Shown one piece after another: positions 17,629 to 27,428 of a stretch of DNA of 64,000 nt (its first letter is position 1; each line of letters begins with the position of its first letter). The notes below the pieces were generated by a model, which was not told the DNA's origin, did no database searches, and worked only from the letters and a program-made list of their open reading frames with translations. The position numbers and the translations under genes are program-made. This DNA comes from an uncultured bacterium (GTDB lineage Bacteria > Bacteroidota > Bacteroidia > Bacteroidales > Muribaculaceae), in contig CAJMNI010000010.1 in the NCBI GenBank assembly GCA_905214735.1, forward strand, positions 1 through 64,000, read 5' to 3'.

Positions 17629-18156
17629 TTATCTTTTGCGGGCGACAGCGACGCCGCCGATTATACATGCGAGCAGAAGCACCGAGATAGCTTCGAAGGG
17701 AAGCATATACTGCATCTTGCCCGTGCCGGTAAAGGCTTTACCTATCATTTCCATTGTCACCGGAGTGCCGCCGGAGAGCGCGTCGCTGAGCGATACGCCG
17801 TTGAGCATCGGCATATAGAAGAGCGCCAGAAGCAGCAGAATCGTGCCGCAAACCGACACTCCCGCGCCAAGCGCGCGGCGGTGGCTGTCGAGTAGCGGTG
17901 CGACATCGCCAGGCCGGCGGGTGAGCAGAATCGCAAACACAAACAGCACCATGATGCCTCCTGCGTAGACCGCTATCTGAACCGCTCCCAGGAACTCATA
18001 GCCGAGCTGGAAATAGAATATCGACGTGCCGAGCAACACAAAAAGAAGATATGTCGCAGCACGGAGTATTCTGCGGGAGGTCACGGTCATCACCGAGAAA
18101 ATCCCGATGACCAGAGCCACCACGACATACAAGATTATATTCCAAACTGAATCCAT
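17629..18156 (-). CDS. nuoJ: NADH-quinone oxidoreductase subunit J
   Basis: This 175-aa complex I membrane subunit has five predicted transmembrane helices. The conserved 'YLLFVLLGTSIFYFQLGYEFLGAVQIAVYAGGIMVLFVF' region (helix 2 to 3) is the part that in solved complexes changes from pi-bulge to alpha-helix during catalysis. Length is typical. It follows nuoI after 53 nt and precedes nuoK by 12 nt. Confidence 0.95.
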   Translation of the reverse strand: MDSVWNIILYVVVALVIGIFSVMTVTSRRILRAATYLLFVLLGTSIFYFQLGYEFLGAVQIAVYAGGIMVLFVFAILLTRRPGDVAPLLDSHRRALGAGVSVCGTILLLLALFYMPMLNGVSLSDALSGGTPVTMEMIGKAFTGTGKMQYMLPFEAISVLLLACIIGGVAVARKR

Positions 18157-18209
18157 TATGATTGTTGTTGTTTTTTAAAATTCGGGGTTTCGAATCTGAA
18201 GATGTCTCA

Positions 18210-18863
18210 CTACGCCTCCTTGGCGTCAGCGCCGCCTTTATCATCTTTGGGAGCTGCAGCCATCGGAGCGGCCTCTTTACCTTCGGCTGCCGCCTTGGCT
18301 GCTGCCTCTTTGGCTGCCTTGAACGCGAGTGCCTTCTTCTTGGCCTCCTCTATCTTGGCCAGCTGTTCGGGTGATAACTGCGGTTTCGCCGGAGCGGCAG
18401 GCGCATCGGCCGGTTCGGGACGGTAGTTGAGCTGCTTCACAAGTTTGTCGCGCTCAAACACTGCCTGCTCGAAGTCGTTGGAGAATTCCAGCGCGTGCTG
18501 CGGACATGTCGTGACGCAAAGCATGCAGAACGTGCAGCTTCCAAGATCGTAGAAATACTTGTCGAGCTTGCGTTTCTTCTTGCCGTCGGGAAGATCGACC
18601 ATCTTTGTCTCCAGATGAATCGTGCCGTTAGGACAGTTCATCTGGCAGATGCCGCAGCCGATGCAGCGGTGACGGCCCTCTTCGTCGTAGATAAGGGTCA
18701 GTTCGGCCCTGAACCGGTCGGAGATCTGAAGGGTCTCCCTGTTTTCGGGATACTGCTCCGTGATCTTAGGGGTCACGAACTCTTTGCCGGTGACTCCCAT
18801 GCCGGTCACAAGGCTCTTTACGCCCTGCCCCACCTCTTTAAAATATTCTAAAATATTGCTCAT
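18210..18863 (-). CDS. nuoI: NADH-quinone oxidoreductase subunit I with an Ala/Lys-rich C-terminal extension
   Basis: This 217-aa peripheral complex I subunit carries clusters N6a and N6b that pass electrons to NuoB. Two 4Fe-4S motifs are complete: 'CIGCGICQMNCP' and 'CTFCMLCVTTCP'. The ferredoxin-like core ends near residue 145. A further 70 or so residues, starting 'PEPADAPAAPAKP' and rich in Ala, Lys and Glu, are not part of a normal NuoI and look like a charged helix. The gene lies 40 nt after atpG, so the complex I operon resumes directly after the ATP synthase genes. Confidence 0.94.
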   Translation of the reverse strand: MSNILEYFKEVGQGVKSLVTGMGVTGKEFVTPKITEQYPENRETLQISDRFRAELTLIYDEEGRHRCIGCGICQMNCPNGTIHLETKMVDLPDGKKKRKLDKYFYDLGSCTFCMLCVTTCPQHALEFSNDFEQAVFERDKLVKQLNYRPEPADAPAAPAKPQLSPEQLAKIEEAKKKALAFKAAKEAAAKAAAEGKEAAPMAAAPKDDKGGADAKEA

Positions 18864-18903
18864 CAGAGAAATAACTGTTATTATTCCGAAAAAGTTATCT
18901 ATA

Positions 18904-19791
18904 TTATCTTTCCACCTGGCCTCCGATGATGTCGAGAAGTTCGGTGGTGATGCTTTGCTGGCGAAGTTTGTTGTATTCGAGCTGCAGCTGATCGAGGAGC
19001 TTGTGGGCGTTGTCGTTGGCGCTCTGCATGGCCATCACGCGCGCAGCCTGCTCCGAAGAGCGGTTCTCGATTGTGATCTCCTGCATTGTGGAGAGCACAA
19101 ACATCGGGAGAACCTCGTTGAAAATGCTGTTGGCATCAGGCTCGAATATATAAAGCTGATTGGCGTCGACTTTCGAAGCCTCCTCCGAAACCGCCTCCAC
19201 CGAAACGGGGAAAAGCGTGTCGGTCGTAAGCCTCTGGCGGCTCATCGAGAAATATCTCATATAGACCACCTTCACCAGGTCGACTTCTCCGGCCGTGAAA
19301 CGGTCGCGGAGCATCGTCGTGAATTCGGTCACCTTGTCTCCTTTCATCTTGCTGTCGACGCCTTCGGTGACGATCACGTTGAGTTTCATCCCCTTGATCT
19401 TTCTGACAGCCTTGGCCATTTTCTGGCCCACTGCATAGAGGTCGATCTCCACGTCGTCGCCGTTGTTGCGGCGGATTTCGTCGAGCGTCAGAAGGAGTCC
19501 CTTGGCGATGTTGACATTATAGGCGCCGCAGAGACCGTCGTCGGAACCATAGACCACCACAGCCGCGCGTTTCACTTCGCGGGGCTCGATCAGAGGCGAG
19601 TTGAACTCCAGCCCCGTGGCGAGGATATGCCCCATCACGCTTTTGATCTGATCCTTGAAGGGCTGCAGTCGGCGGAGCGACTGTTCGTTCTGATGCACCT
19701 TCGCCGAGGATATCATCTTCATGGCGCCGGTGATCTTCTCAGTGGAGGCCACTGAGCCGATGCGTGTCTTTAGTTCCCTTAGAGTTGCCAT
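18904..19791 (-). CDS. atpG: ATP synthase F1 subunit gamma
   Basis: This 295-aa central stalk subunit rotates inside the alpha3beta3 hexamer. The N-terminal 'LRELKTRIGSVASTEKITGAMKMISSAKV' and the C-terminal 'AARVMAMQSANDNAHKLLDQLQLEYNKLRQQSITTELLDI' segments that form the coiled coil are well conserved, as is 'SDDGLCGAYNVN'. It is the last gene of the atp set and is followed after 40 nt by nuoI. The 148-nt gap before it (19792-19939) contains a GC-rich hairpin at 19901-19930 but no U-run. Confidence 0.95.
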   Translation of the reverse strand: MATLRELKTRIGSVASTEKITGAMKMISSAKVHQNEQSLRRLQPFKDQIKSVMGHILATGLEFNSPLIEPREVKRAAVVVYGSDDGLCGAYNVNIAKGLLLTLDEIRRNNGDDVEIDLYAVGQKMAKAVRKIKGMKLNVIVTEGVDSKMKGDKVTEFTTMLRDRFTAGEVDLVKVVYMRYFSMSRQRLTTDTLFPVSVEAVSEEASKVDANQLYIFEPDANSIFNEVLPMFVLSTMQEITIENRSSEQAARVMAMQSANDNAHKLLDQLQLEYNKLRQQSITTELLDIIGGQVER

Positions 19792-19900
19792 TGCCGGGTC
19801 TTTTTCTTTTGTGTTGTTACTGCAGAAGAGAGATTATCTGATTTTTCGAGAAGAGATTCTTTACCGGGAGAGAGAATATCCTGGAGAGAAGCGGGTTGCA

Positions 19901-19930
19901 GGCAGGGAGTGCCCGAAAGCTCTCCCCGCC
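19901..19930 (-). other. GC-rich hairpin in the atpA-atpG gap
   Basis: The 9-nt arms at 19901-19909 and 19922-19930 pair with one mismatch around a 12-nt loop. No U-run follows on the minus strand, so it is unlikely to be a full terminator. It may be an RNA processing or stability element in the long 148-nt spacer. Confidence 0.4.
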
Positions 19931-19939
19931 TTTCAACTC

Positions 19940-21529
<1,590 letters not shown>

Positions 21530-21626
21530 CTTTGATAATGATCCTGATGTTTGTTGAGTGTTTGGATTTTGCTAAGGAAACAGTGTCGTTATTTCTCGGC
21601 TCCCCTGTGGGGAACGCCTTTGAAAA

Positions 21627-22169
21627 TCAAACACTCTCCAAGAGATTTAGACGTAACTGTTCGAGTTCATTGCTTATCGAGGCGTCCATCCTTGTGGAAT
21701 CGACGTCAATCACGAAACCTCCGATCAGGTCGGGGTCAACGGCATATTCATACTCGAACGTAGAATTCTTAAACGCGCGGCCCACGACATCGCGGAGTTT
21801 CTCAATCTCCGCGTCGGGAAGTTCCACGGCAGTGGTGATCTTCACCTGCGAGATATTTTTCTCGCGGCGGTAGATGTCGCGGTAGGCGTAAGCCATGAGA
21901 AGAGCGAACTCCTCTCTTTTATGGTCGATGATCAGAGTGACAAACCGGGAGTAGTCTTCTCCGGGCTTACCTGCTGCAGCCAGAAGAAGCGAACGCTTGT
22001 CTTCGGGCTTCGCAAACGGGTTGGCGAGCACCTTGCCCAGATCAGGGTTCTGACGGAAGGATGCGATAACATTCTTCATCTCAACATAGACCTTCTCTGC
22101 AGAGTTGCTTTCGAGGGCAAACTTATAAAGTGCCTTCGCGTAGCGATGGGGTATAAGTCCGGAAATCAT
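21627..22169 (-). CDS. atpH: ATP synthase F1 subunit delta
   Basis: This 180-aa peripheral stalk subunit joins the top of F1 to the b subunits. The N-terminal 'HRYAKALYKFALE' and the C-terminal 'PDLIGGFVIDVDSTRMDASI' stretches are the OSCP/delta signatures. It follows atpF after 7 nt, the expected order in Bacteroidetes atp operons. Confidence 0.95.
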   Translation of the reverse strand: MISGLIPHRYAKALYKFALESNSAEKVYVEMKNVIASFRQNPDLGKVLANPFAKPEDKRSLLLAAAGKPGEDYSRFVTLIIDHKREEFALLMAYAYRDIYRREKNISQVKITTAVELPDAEIEKLRDVVGRAFKNSTFEYEYAVDPDLIGGFVIDVDSTRMDASISNELEQLRLNLLESV

Positions 22170-22176
22170 CTCTCAA

Positions 22177-22671
22177 TCAGTTTTTCTCGATTTCGTCCAA
22201 CAGTTTGTCGACAAGTTTCGACTGAGCCTTGTCGTCTTTCATTTTCTCGCGGACCATCTTCTCGGCGATGTCGATCGAGAAGCGTCCCACCTCGTTGCGG
22301 AACTGCAGCTCGGCCTCTTTTCTCGCCTGGTCGATGGCCTGACGGGCCTGATCCATCTCATGCTTGGCAGCCTCCTGGGCTTCGCGACGGGCCTCCTCGA
22401 TGATTTCTGTCTTCATTTTGGCTGCCTCGCGGAGCATATCTGACTGCTTTGCCTGAGCCTCGCGCACATATTTCTTGGCCTCCTCGCGGGCGTTGTCAAG
22501 CTGCTCGCGAGCCTTGCGCGCGTCTTCCACGCCCTGGTCGATCGTGGCGGCACGTTTGTCCATCATCTTGATGATCACGGGCCAACCCCACTTCGCAAGG
22601 ACTAAGAAGAGCAGGATGAACGCTACGAACATCCAGAACACCAGACCGCCTTCGGGCGTGAATAATTCCAT
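22177..22671 (-). CDS. atpF: ATP synthase Fo subunit b
   Basis: This 164-aa peripheral stalk subunit has one N-terminal transmembrane helix (about residues 9-27, 'LVFWMFVAFILLFLVLAKW') followed by a long charged coiled coil rich in Ala, Glu, Lys and Arg. A single b gene is present, implying a homodimer. It is separated from atpE by 79 nt containing a strong hairpin (22705-22734). Confidence 0.95.
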   Translation of the reverse strand: MELFTPEGGLVFWMFVAFILLFLVLAKWGWPVIIKMMDKRAATIDQGVEDARKAREQLDNAREEAKKYVREAQAKQSDMLREAAKMKTEIIEEARREAQEAAKHEMDQARQAIDQARKEAELQFRNEVGRFSIDIAEKMVREKMKDDKAQSKLVDKLLDEIEKN

Positions 22672-22704
22672 ACGCTAAATTTTTTGACTTGTTAAGCCCA
22701 TGCC

Positions 22705-22734
22705 GGCGTCAGCTGCCACAGGGCAGCCGACGCC
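22705..22734 (-). other. strong GC-rich hairpin between atpE and atpF
   Basis: The 13-nt arms at 22705-22717 and 22722-22734 pair fully in the minus-strand RNA (one G-U wobble) around a 4-nt loop. No U-run follows, so read-through into atpF is expected. Its position just after atpE suggests a 3' stabilising element that would help make the many c subunits needed per complex. Confidence 0.6.
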
Positions 22735-22750
22735 CTCATGCGGGTCTCTC

Positions 22751-23008
22751 TTATTTGATGAAGATTGCAAGTGCCGACACGATCACTGCGAACAGCGCAA
22801 CACCCTCGATAAGGGCGGCGATCACGATCATGTTGCTTCGGATATCGCCTGCGCATTCCGGCTGACGTGCGATTGCTTCCATGGCCGAGCTACCGATCTT
22901 ACCGATACCGAGACCGGCACCGATAGCTGAGATACCTGCGCCAAGTGCTGCGCCAAGTGCTGCCAGAGGCTGGAGAGACATAACCTCGTTCAAAATCGTT
23001 GATAACAT
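22751..23008 (-). CDS. atpE: ATP synthase Fo subunit c
   Basis: This 85-aa proteolipid makes up the rotating c-ring. Two transmembrane helices flank the polar loop 'ARQPE'. The ion-binding carboxylate is E68 in 'ALIEGVALF'. The position that is Gln in sodium-binding c subunits is I35 here, and the residue after E68 is Gly instead of Ser or Thr, so proton coupling is predicted. It follows atpB after 36 nt. The hairpin at 22705-22734 lies just downstream. Confidence 0.96.
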   Translation of the reverse strand: MLSTILNEVMSLQPLAALGAALGAGISAIGAGLGIGKIGSSAMEAIARQPECAGDIRSNMIVIAALIEGVALFAVIVSALAIFIK

Positions 23009-23044
23009 AATTCTTCGGTTTTAGATTTATTGTTTGTTTATTAT

Positions 23045-24400
23045 TTAATTCATATCTACAGCCGCGGCCTCTTTCGAGAGGCGGGCCTTTTCGGCGGTGA
23101 GTTCCTTCTCGTCGCGAGCCTCAAGAGCGGCATCGCCCTTGTCGGCCTTCACTGCATGCTCCTCTTCCTTGACGGTCGACATTCCGATGAAGAGAGTCGA
23201 CAGAAGGGTAAACACATAGGCCTGGATAAAGCTCACCAGAACATCGAGCGCGAGCATGAAGAGAGAGAAGAGTATCGATATCACTGCTGCACCGCCTGCC
23301 ACCGCGGCGCCGAACAGAGCCGCGAAGATGAAGATCAGGAGCGTCAGCGTGATCACGATCATGTGGCCGCCCATCATGTTGGCGAAAAGACGGACGCAGA
23401 GCGCTGCCGGCTTGGTGAAGATTCCGAACACCTCGATCAGCTGCATGATCGGAAGCGGACATTTCAGCCAGATGGGCACATCGGGCCAGAAGATCTCCTT
23501 CCAGTAATGTTTCGAACCGTTGATGTTCGTCACCACGAAGGTGAGCACTGCCAGAACCATCGTCACGGCGATGTTGCCGGTAAGGTTGGCGCCGCCGGGG
23601 AAGATCACTATCAGGCCGACGAGGTTCATCACCAGTATGAAGAAGAAAGCAGTCAGCAGATAGGGGGCATACTTGTTCGTGCGGTCGCCGAGCGTCGCCT
23701 TGATGGTGTCATAATAGATGAAACCGACGATCAGCTCAAGGAATCCCATTCCCTTGCGCGGGGCGCGCATGCCGTTCTTCTTATAGTATCTCACAAGTCC
23801 GAGCATCATCCAGATCACAAGCACAACCGTGATGAAGAGTGCCAGCACATTTTTCGTGATAGAGAAATCGGCCGGACGATATTCGCGGTAATACTTCCCG
23901 TCGACCTCGACATAGCCGTCGATCACCGGGAAACCTTCGGCATTGCTCTCGCTGCGGTATTTGGCAAGCTCCGTGTCGACCACCTTCTGATCGGCAGCCG
24001 TAAGGGGGAAGATTTCCACCACCTTGTCTTTATGGGAGCTGACTTTCGCCAGCACGAAGCTGTACTCCTTGCCGTCGCGCTCGATGGTTTTCACCACCGG
24101 AACCGCATGGCTTTCCACCTTTCCGCCGACCGTGTCGTTGTGGATCTCGGTGAGCCATTTCGAGGAGAAGGAGAACCAATGGCCGTCTTGCGAACGCACG
24201 ATCACCGGAAGCGGGATGCGCATCGTATGGCTGAAAGGGACTTCCCAGCCATAGCCGTCGCCAAGATGCTCGAAAATGATTTCCTTCACATCTAAATTCT
24301 CCTTCTGCTCCCCCTTCTCGCCGTCGGCCGCCGAGAGACGCGCCGGCACTGCTGCAAGAAGAAGCATCAGTAATGCCAATATGGATATTCTTTTCGACAT
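23045..24400 (-). CDS. atpB: ATP synthase Fo subunit a with a long periplasmic N-terminal extension
   Basis: This 451-aa stator subunit forms the proton half-channels against the c-ring. The essential Arg lies in 'CVRLFANMMGGHM' near residue 336. About 170 residues precede the first core transmembrane helix: a signal-peptide-like start ('LLLAAVPARLSAAD') and a soluble domain, features I know from other Bacteroidetes a subunits and absent from the 270-aa E. coli form. The charged tail of about 40 residues at the C-terminus is rich in Ala, Glu and Lys. No atpI gene is present; only 10 nt separate atpC from atpB. Confidence 0.93.
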   Translation of the reverse strand: MSKRISILALLMLLLAAVPARLSAADGEKGEQKENLDVKEIIFEHLGDGYGWEVPFSHTMRIPLPVIVRSQDGHWFSFSSKWLTEIHNDTVGGKVESHAVPVVKTIERDGKEYSFVLAKVSSHKDKVVEIFPLTAADQKVVDTELAKYRSESNAEGFPVIDGYVEVDGKYYREYRPADFSITKNVLALFITVVLVIWMMLGLVRYYKKNGMRAPRKGMGFLELIVGFIYYDTIKATLGDRTNKYAPYLLTAFFFILVMNLVGLIVIFPGGANLTGNIAVTMVLAVLTFVVTNINGSKHYWKEIFWPDVPIWLKCPLPIMQLIEVFGIFTKPAALCVRLFANMMGGHMIVITLTLLIFIFAALFGAAVAGGAAVISILFSLFMLALDVLVSFIQAYVFTLLSTLFIGMSTVKEEEHAVKADKGDAALEARDEKELTAEKARLSKEAAAVDMN

Positions 24401-24410
24401 CTTTATCGCT

Positions 24411-24647
24411 TTAATAGACGCACACGGAAATTTTATTGTTGTTCACGTCGGCGAGGCCGCCGGCGATTTCATGCTCTTCGACTGTCCCGGCCGGAGTGGT
24501 GTAACGCACCTTTCCCGCCGTCAGCACCGATATGAGCGGAGCATGATCCTTCAGAACAGTAAACTGACCCATTGCGCCGGGAAGCGTGACTGACACGACC
24601 TCGCCGGTAAACGTTATTTCATGGGCAGATATAATTTCGAGTGTCAT
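24411..24647 (-). CDS. atpC: ATP synthase F1 subunit epsilon, short form
   Basis: This 78-aa central-stalk subunit contains only the N-terminal beta-sandwich ('ITFTGEVVSVTLPGAMGQFTVL', 'HAPLISVLTAGKV'). The two-helix C-terminal domain that in E. coli (about 138 aa) blocks ATP hydrolysis is missing. Short epsilon subunits are common in Bacteroidetes, so this is a lineage trait and not a truncation; the gene ends cleanly before atpB. Epsilon-mediated inhibition should therefore be absent. Confidence 0.93.
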   Translation of the reverse strand: MTLEIISAHEITFTGEVVSVTLPGAMGQFTVLKDHAPLISVLTAGKVRYTTPAGTVEEHEIAGGLADVNNNKISVCVY

Positions 24648-24690
24648 CTTCTATTCTTTTATGATGCCTGAGAGACTTCCGTCTTCAGGA

Positions 24691-26193
24691 TTATTTCACA
24701 TTCTTGAGCATTTCCTCACCTTTCCGGATAGCCTCGTCGATAGTTCCGACGTTGAGGAAGGCCTGCTCGGGAAGATGGTCGAGTTCGCCGCTGAGAATCA
24801 TCTTGAAGCCGCGGATCGTCTCCGACAGAGGCACCATCACGCCCGGAAGACCGGTGAACTGCTCTGCCACGTGGAAAGGCTGCGACAGATAGCGCTGCGC
24901 ACGACGCGCGCGGGCAACAACCTCCTTGTCCTCGTCGCTGAGCTCGTCGACGCCGAGGATCGCGATGATATCCTGAAGCTCGTTGTATTTCTGCAGAAGC
25001 TGCTTCACTGCCTGAGCCGTGTTGTAGTGGTCTTCGCCCACGATGTTCGGGTCGAGGATACGGCTCGTAGAGTCGAGCGGGTCGACGGCCGGATAAATAC
25101 CGAGCTCCGAAATCTTACGCGAAAGCACCGTTGTGGCATCGAGGAAGGAGAATGTTGTGGCCGGAGCCGGGTCGGTAAGGTCGTCGGCAGGCACGTAGAT
25201 GGCCTGAACAGAGGTGATCGAACCCTGCTTGGTAGAAGTGATTCGTTCCTGAAGCGCACCCATCTCCGAAGAAAGGGTCGGCTGGTAACCCACGGCCGAA
25301 GGCATACGGCCGAGAAGGGCGGAAACCTCCGAACCTGCCTGTGTGAAACGGAAGATATTGTCGATGAAGAGGAGGATCTCCTTTCCGCCGCCGTCTGTGT
25401 CGCGGAACTGCTCTGCGACTGTCAGACCGGAGAGGGCCACGCGGAGACGCGCGCCCGGCGGCTCGTTCATCTGGCCGAACACGAGCGTCACCTGGGAGTC
25501 CTTGATGGCATTCATGTCGACGTCGGCGAGATTCCACTCCCCTTTCTCCATTCCCTCTTTGAATTTGTCGCCATAACGCATGATGTTGGCCTCGATCATC
25601 TCGCGGAGAAGGTCGTTACCCTCGCGGGTGCGCTCTCCAACGCCGGTGAACACCGAGAAACCATTATGCCCTTTTGCGATATTGTTGATGAGCTCCTGGA
25701 TAAGCACGGTCTTTCCCACACCGGCACCGCCGAACAGACCGATCTTACCACCCTTCGAATAAGGCTCGAGGAGGTCGATCACCTTGATACCGGTGAACAT
25801 GATCTCCGTCGAGATGGCAAGATCCTCAAATTCAGGCGCGGGCTGATGGATCGAACGCAGATTCTCGCGGTCGAGCGGCGCGAGCATGTCGATCGACTCG
25901 CCGAGCACGTTCAGCAGACGGCCTTTCACCTGATTTCCGGTCGGAACGGAAATCGGATGCCCGAGGTTCTTTACCTTTACGCCGCGGCGAACACCATCGG
26001 TGCTCTCCATGGCCACACACCTCACGATATCCTCGCCGATGTGCTGTTCAACCTCGAGGATCAGCTCCTCGCCGTTGTCGCGCTCCACCTTCAGAGCCGA
26101 ATAGATCGGCGGAATGTTTTCCTTTCCGCCCTCAAACGAGACGTCGATTACAGGACCGATAATCTGGGTCACCGTACCAAAAATTTCGCTCAT
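24691..26193 (-). CDS. atpD: ATP synthase F1 subunit beta
   Basis: This 500-aa catalytic subunit of F1 has the Walker A motif 'GGAGVGKTVLI', the catalytic Glu in 'GVGERTREGNDL', the signature 'PAVDPLDSTSR' and the 'DELSDEDK' catch loop. It is the first gene of the atp set, which begins with atpD-atpC as usual in Bacteroidetes. It lies only 98 nt after nuoH, and I see neither a good terminator nor a consensus promoter in that gap, so read-through from nuoH is likely. Confidence 0.98.
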   Translation of the reverse strand: MSEIFGTVTQIIGPVIDVSFEGGKENIPPIYSALKVERDNGEELILEVEQHIGEDIVRCVAMESTDGVRRGVKVKNLGHPISVPTGNQVKGRLLNVLGESIDMLAPLDRENLRSIHQPAPEFEDLAISTEIMFTGIKVIDLLEPYSKGGKIGLFGGAGVGKTVLIQELINNIAKGHNGFSVFTGVGERTREGNDLLREMIEANIMRYGDKFKEGMEKGEWNLADVDMNAIKDSQVTLVFGQMNEPPGARLRVALSGLTVAEQFRDTDGGGKEILLFIDNIFRFTQAGSEVSALLGRMPSAVGYQPTLSSEMGALQERITSTKQGSITSVQAIYVPADDLTDPAPATTFSFLDATTVLSRKISELGIYPAVDPLDSTSRILDPNIVGEDHYNTAQAVKQLLQKYNELQDIIAILGVDELSDEDKEVVARARRAQRYLSQPFHVAEQFTGLPGVMVPLSETIRGFKMILSGELDHLPEQAFLNVGTIDEAIRKGEEMLKNVK

Positions 26194-26291
26194 ATCTTTA
26201 TTTTTACTGTTTAGCTTGGGGTTGATATTAGATTTTTGCCGCCTCTGCCGGCTGCCGGCTTCAAGGCTTCCGGCTTGTTGGTCTCAGCTGA
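26194..26291 (-). other. nuoH-atpD junction
   Basis: This 98-nt spacer joins the first part of the complex I operon to the ATP synthase genes. It carries repeated CCGGC/GGCTTCC words (about 26242-26278) that can form imperfect hairpins without a U-run. No TAnnTTTG promoter element is visible on the minus strand. Nothing suggests a mobile element or a recombination scar. Confidence 0.5.
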
Positions 26292-27371
26292 TTAGAAATG
26301 CCAGCCGAAAGCCACGAACACTGCCATCAGAATCAGGTTGGCAAGCGAGAAAGGCATAAGGTATTTCCACTCGAACGAAAGCATCTGGTCGATTCTCACG
26401 CGCGGGAAGGTCCACTTGAACCAGATGATCACAAACGAGATGAAGAATGCTTTGAGAAGGAACCACACAACCGACGGGATATAGTTCATCACGTCGTTGA
26501 AGCCTTCCCATCCGGGGATGTGGAGAGGCATCCAGCCGCCGAGGAACATCAGCGAGGCGATACCCGACACGATGAAGAGGTTGAGGTATTCGGCCAGGTA
26601 GAAGAAACCGAAGTGGATACCGGAATACTCCGTGTGGTAACCGGCCGTCAACTCATGCTCGGCCTCCGGAAGGTCGAACGGGCCGCGGTTGGTCTCTGCC
26701 GTGGCTGCGATCACATAGATGATGAAAGCGATGATCGCCGGCACATGACCCTTGAAGATGAACCACGCGTCTTCCTGAGCCATTACAAGTTCGGTGATAT
26801 TCATCGTTCCGGCGAGCACGATGATCGTCATCAGCGCCAGACCGAGCGAAAGTTCATAGCTTATCATCTGGGCGCCGCTTCGCATGGCGCCGATCAGCGT
26901 ATACTTGTTGTTGGAAGCCCAGCCTGCAAGCAGGATACCGAGCACACCCACCGACGAAACGGCGAGCACAAAGAAGATGCCGATGTTCCAGTCGATGATC
27001 TGCAGGCCGTTGCCCCAGGGGAGGCAGGCGAGCATCGTCACCGAAGAGGTAATCACCAGATAAGGAGCGAGCTTGAAGAGGAAACGGTCGGTTCCCTTAA
27101 GGCAGATAAGCTCCTTGATGAGGATCTTGAACATGTCGGCAAACACCTGCAGCAAACCCCAGCGGCCCACGCGCATAGGGCCGAGGCGGCACTGGAACCA
27201 GGCGCAGAGCTTGCGCTCGTAAAGAATATAGAAGAGTGCGAGCACTGTATAGACACCGAGAATCAGAACTCCGATGATTACGCATTCGATCAGAACGGTG
27301 AGCCATTCCGACAGTCCCCACGAGAGGAGCAGATCGTTGAAACCCGAAGTCCATTTTCCGAAATCAAACAT
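26292..27371 (-). CDS. nuoH: NADH-quinone oxidoreductase subunit H
   Basis: This 359-aa complex I subunit forms the entrance of the quinone chamber. It has eight predicted transmembrane helices. The quinone-site loops are conserved: 'WFQCRLGPMRVGRWGLLQ' and 'FDLPEAEHELTAGYHTEYSG', both rich in charged residues as in known NuoH proteins. It follows nuoCD after 57 nt. The next gene on the strand is atpD and not nuoI, which is the break in the usual order. Confidence 0.96.
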   Translation of the reverse strand: MFDFGKWTSGFNDLLLSWGLSEWLTVLIECVIIGVLILGVYTVLALFYILYERKLCAWFQCRLGPMRVGRWGLLQVFADMFKILIKELICLKGTDRFLFKLAPYLVITSSVTMLACLPWGNGLQIIDWNIGIFFVLAVSSVGVLGILLAGWASNNKYTLIGAMRSGAQMISYELSLGLALMTIIVLAGTMNITELVMAQEDAWFIFKGHVPAIIAFIIYVIAATAETNRGPFDLPEAEHELTAGYHTEYSGIHFGFFYLAEYLNLFIVSGIASLMFLGGWMPLHIPGWEGFNDVMNYIPSVVWFLLKAFFISFVIIWFKWTFPRVRIDQMLSFEWKYLMPFSLANLILMAVFVAFGWHF

Positions 27372-27428
27372 GATTATTTAGCTTTGTGGTTATGATGTTG
27401 TCTTAATTGATGTCTCTTGTTTTTCCGG

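Noticed and set aside
22751..23008. Sodium-coupled ATP synthase
   Set aside because: The c subunit has Ile at the sodium-ligand Gln position and Gly after the key Glu, so the sodium-binding signature is absent.
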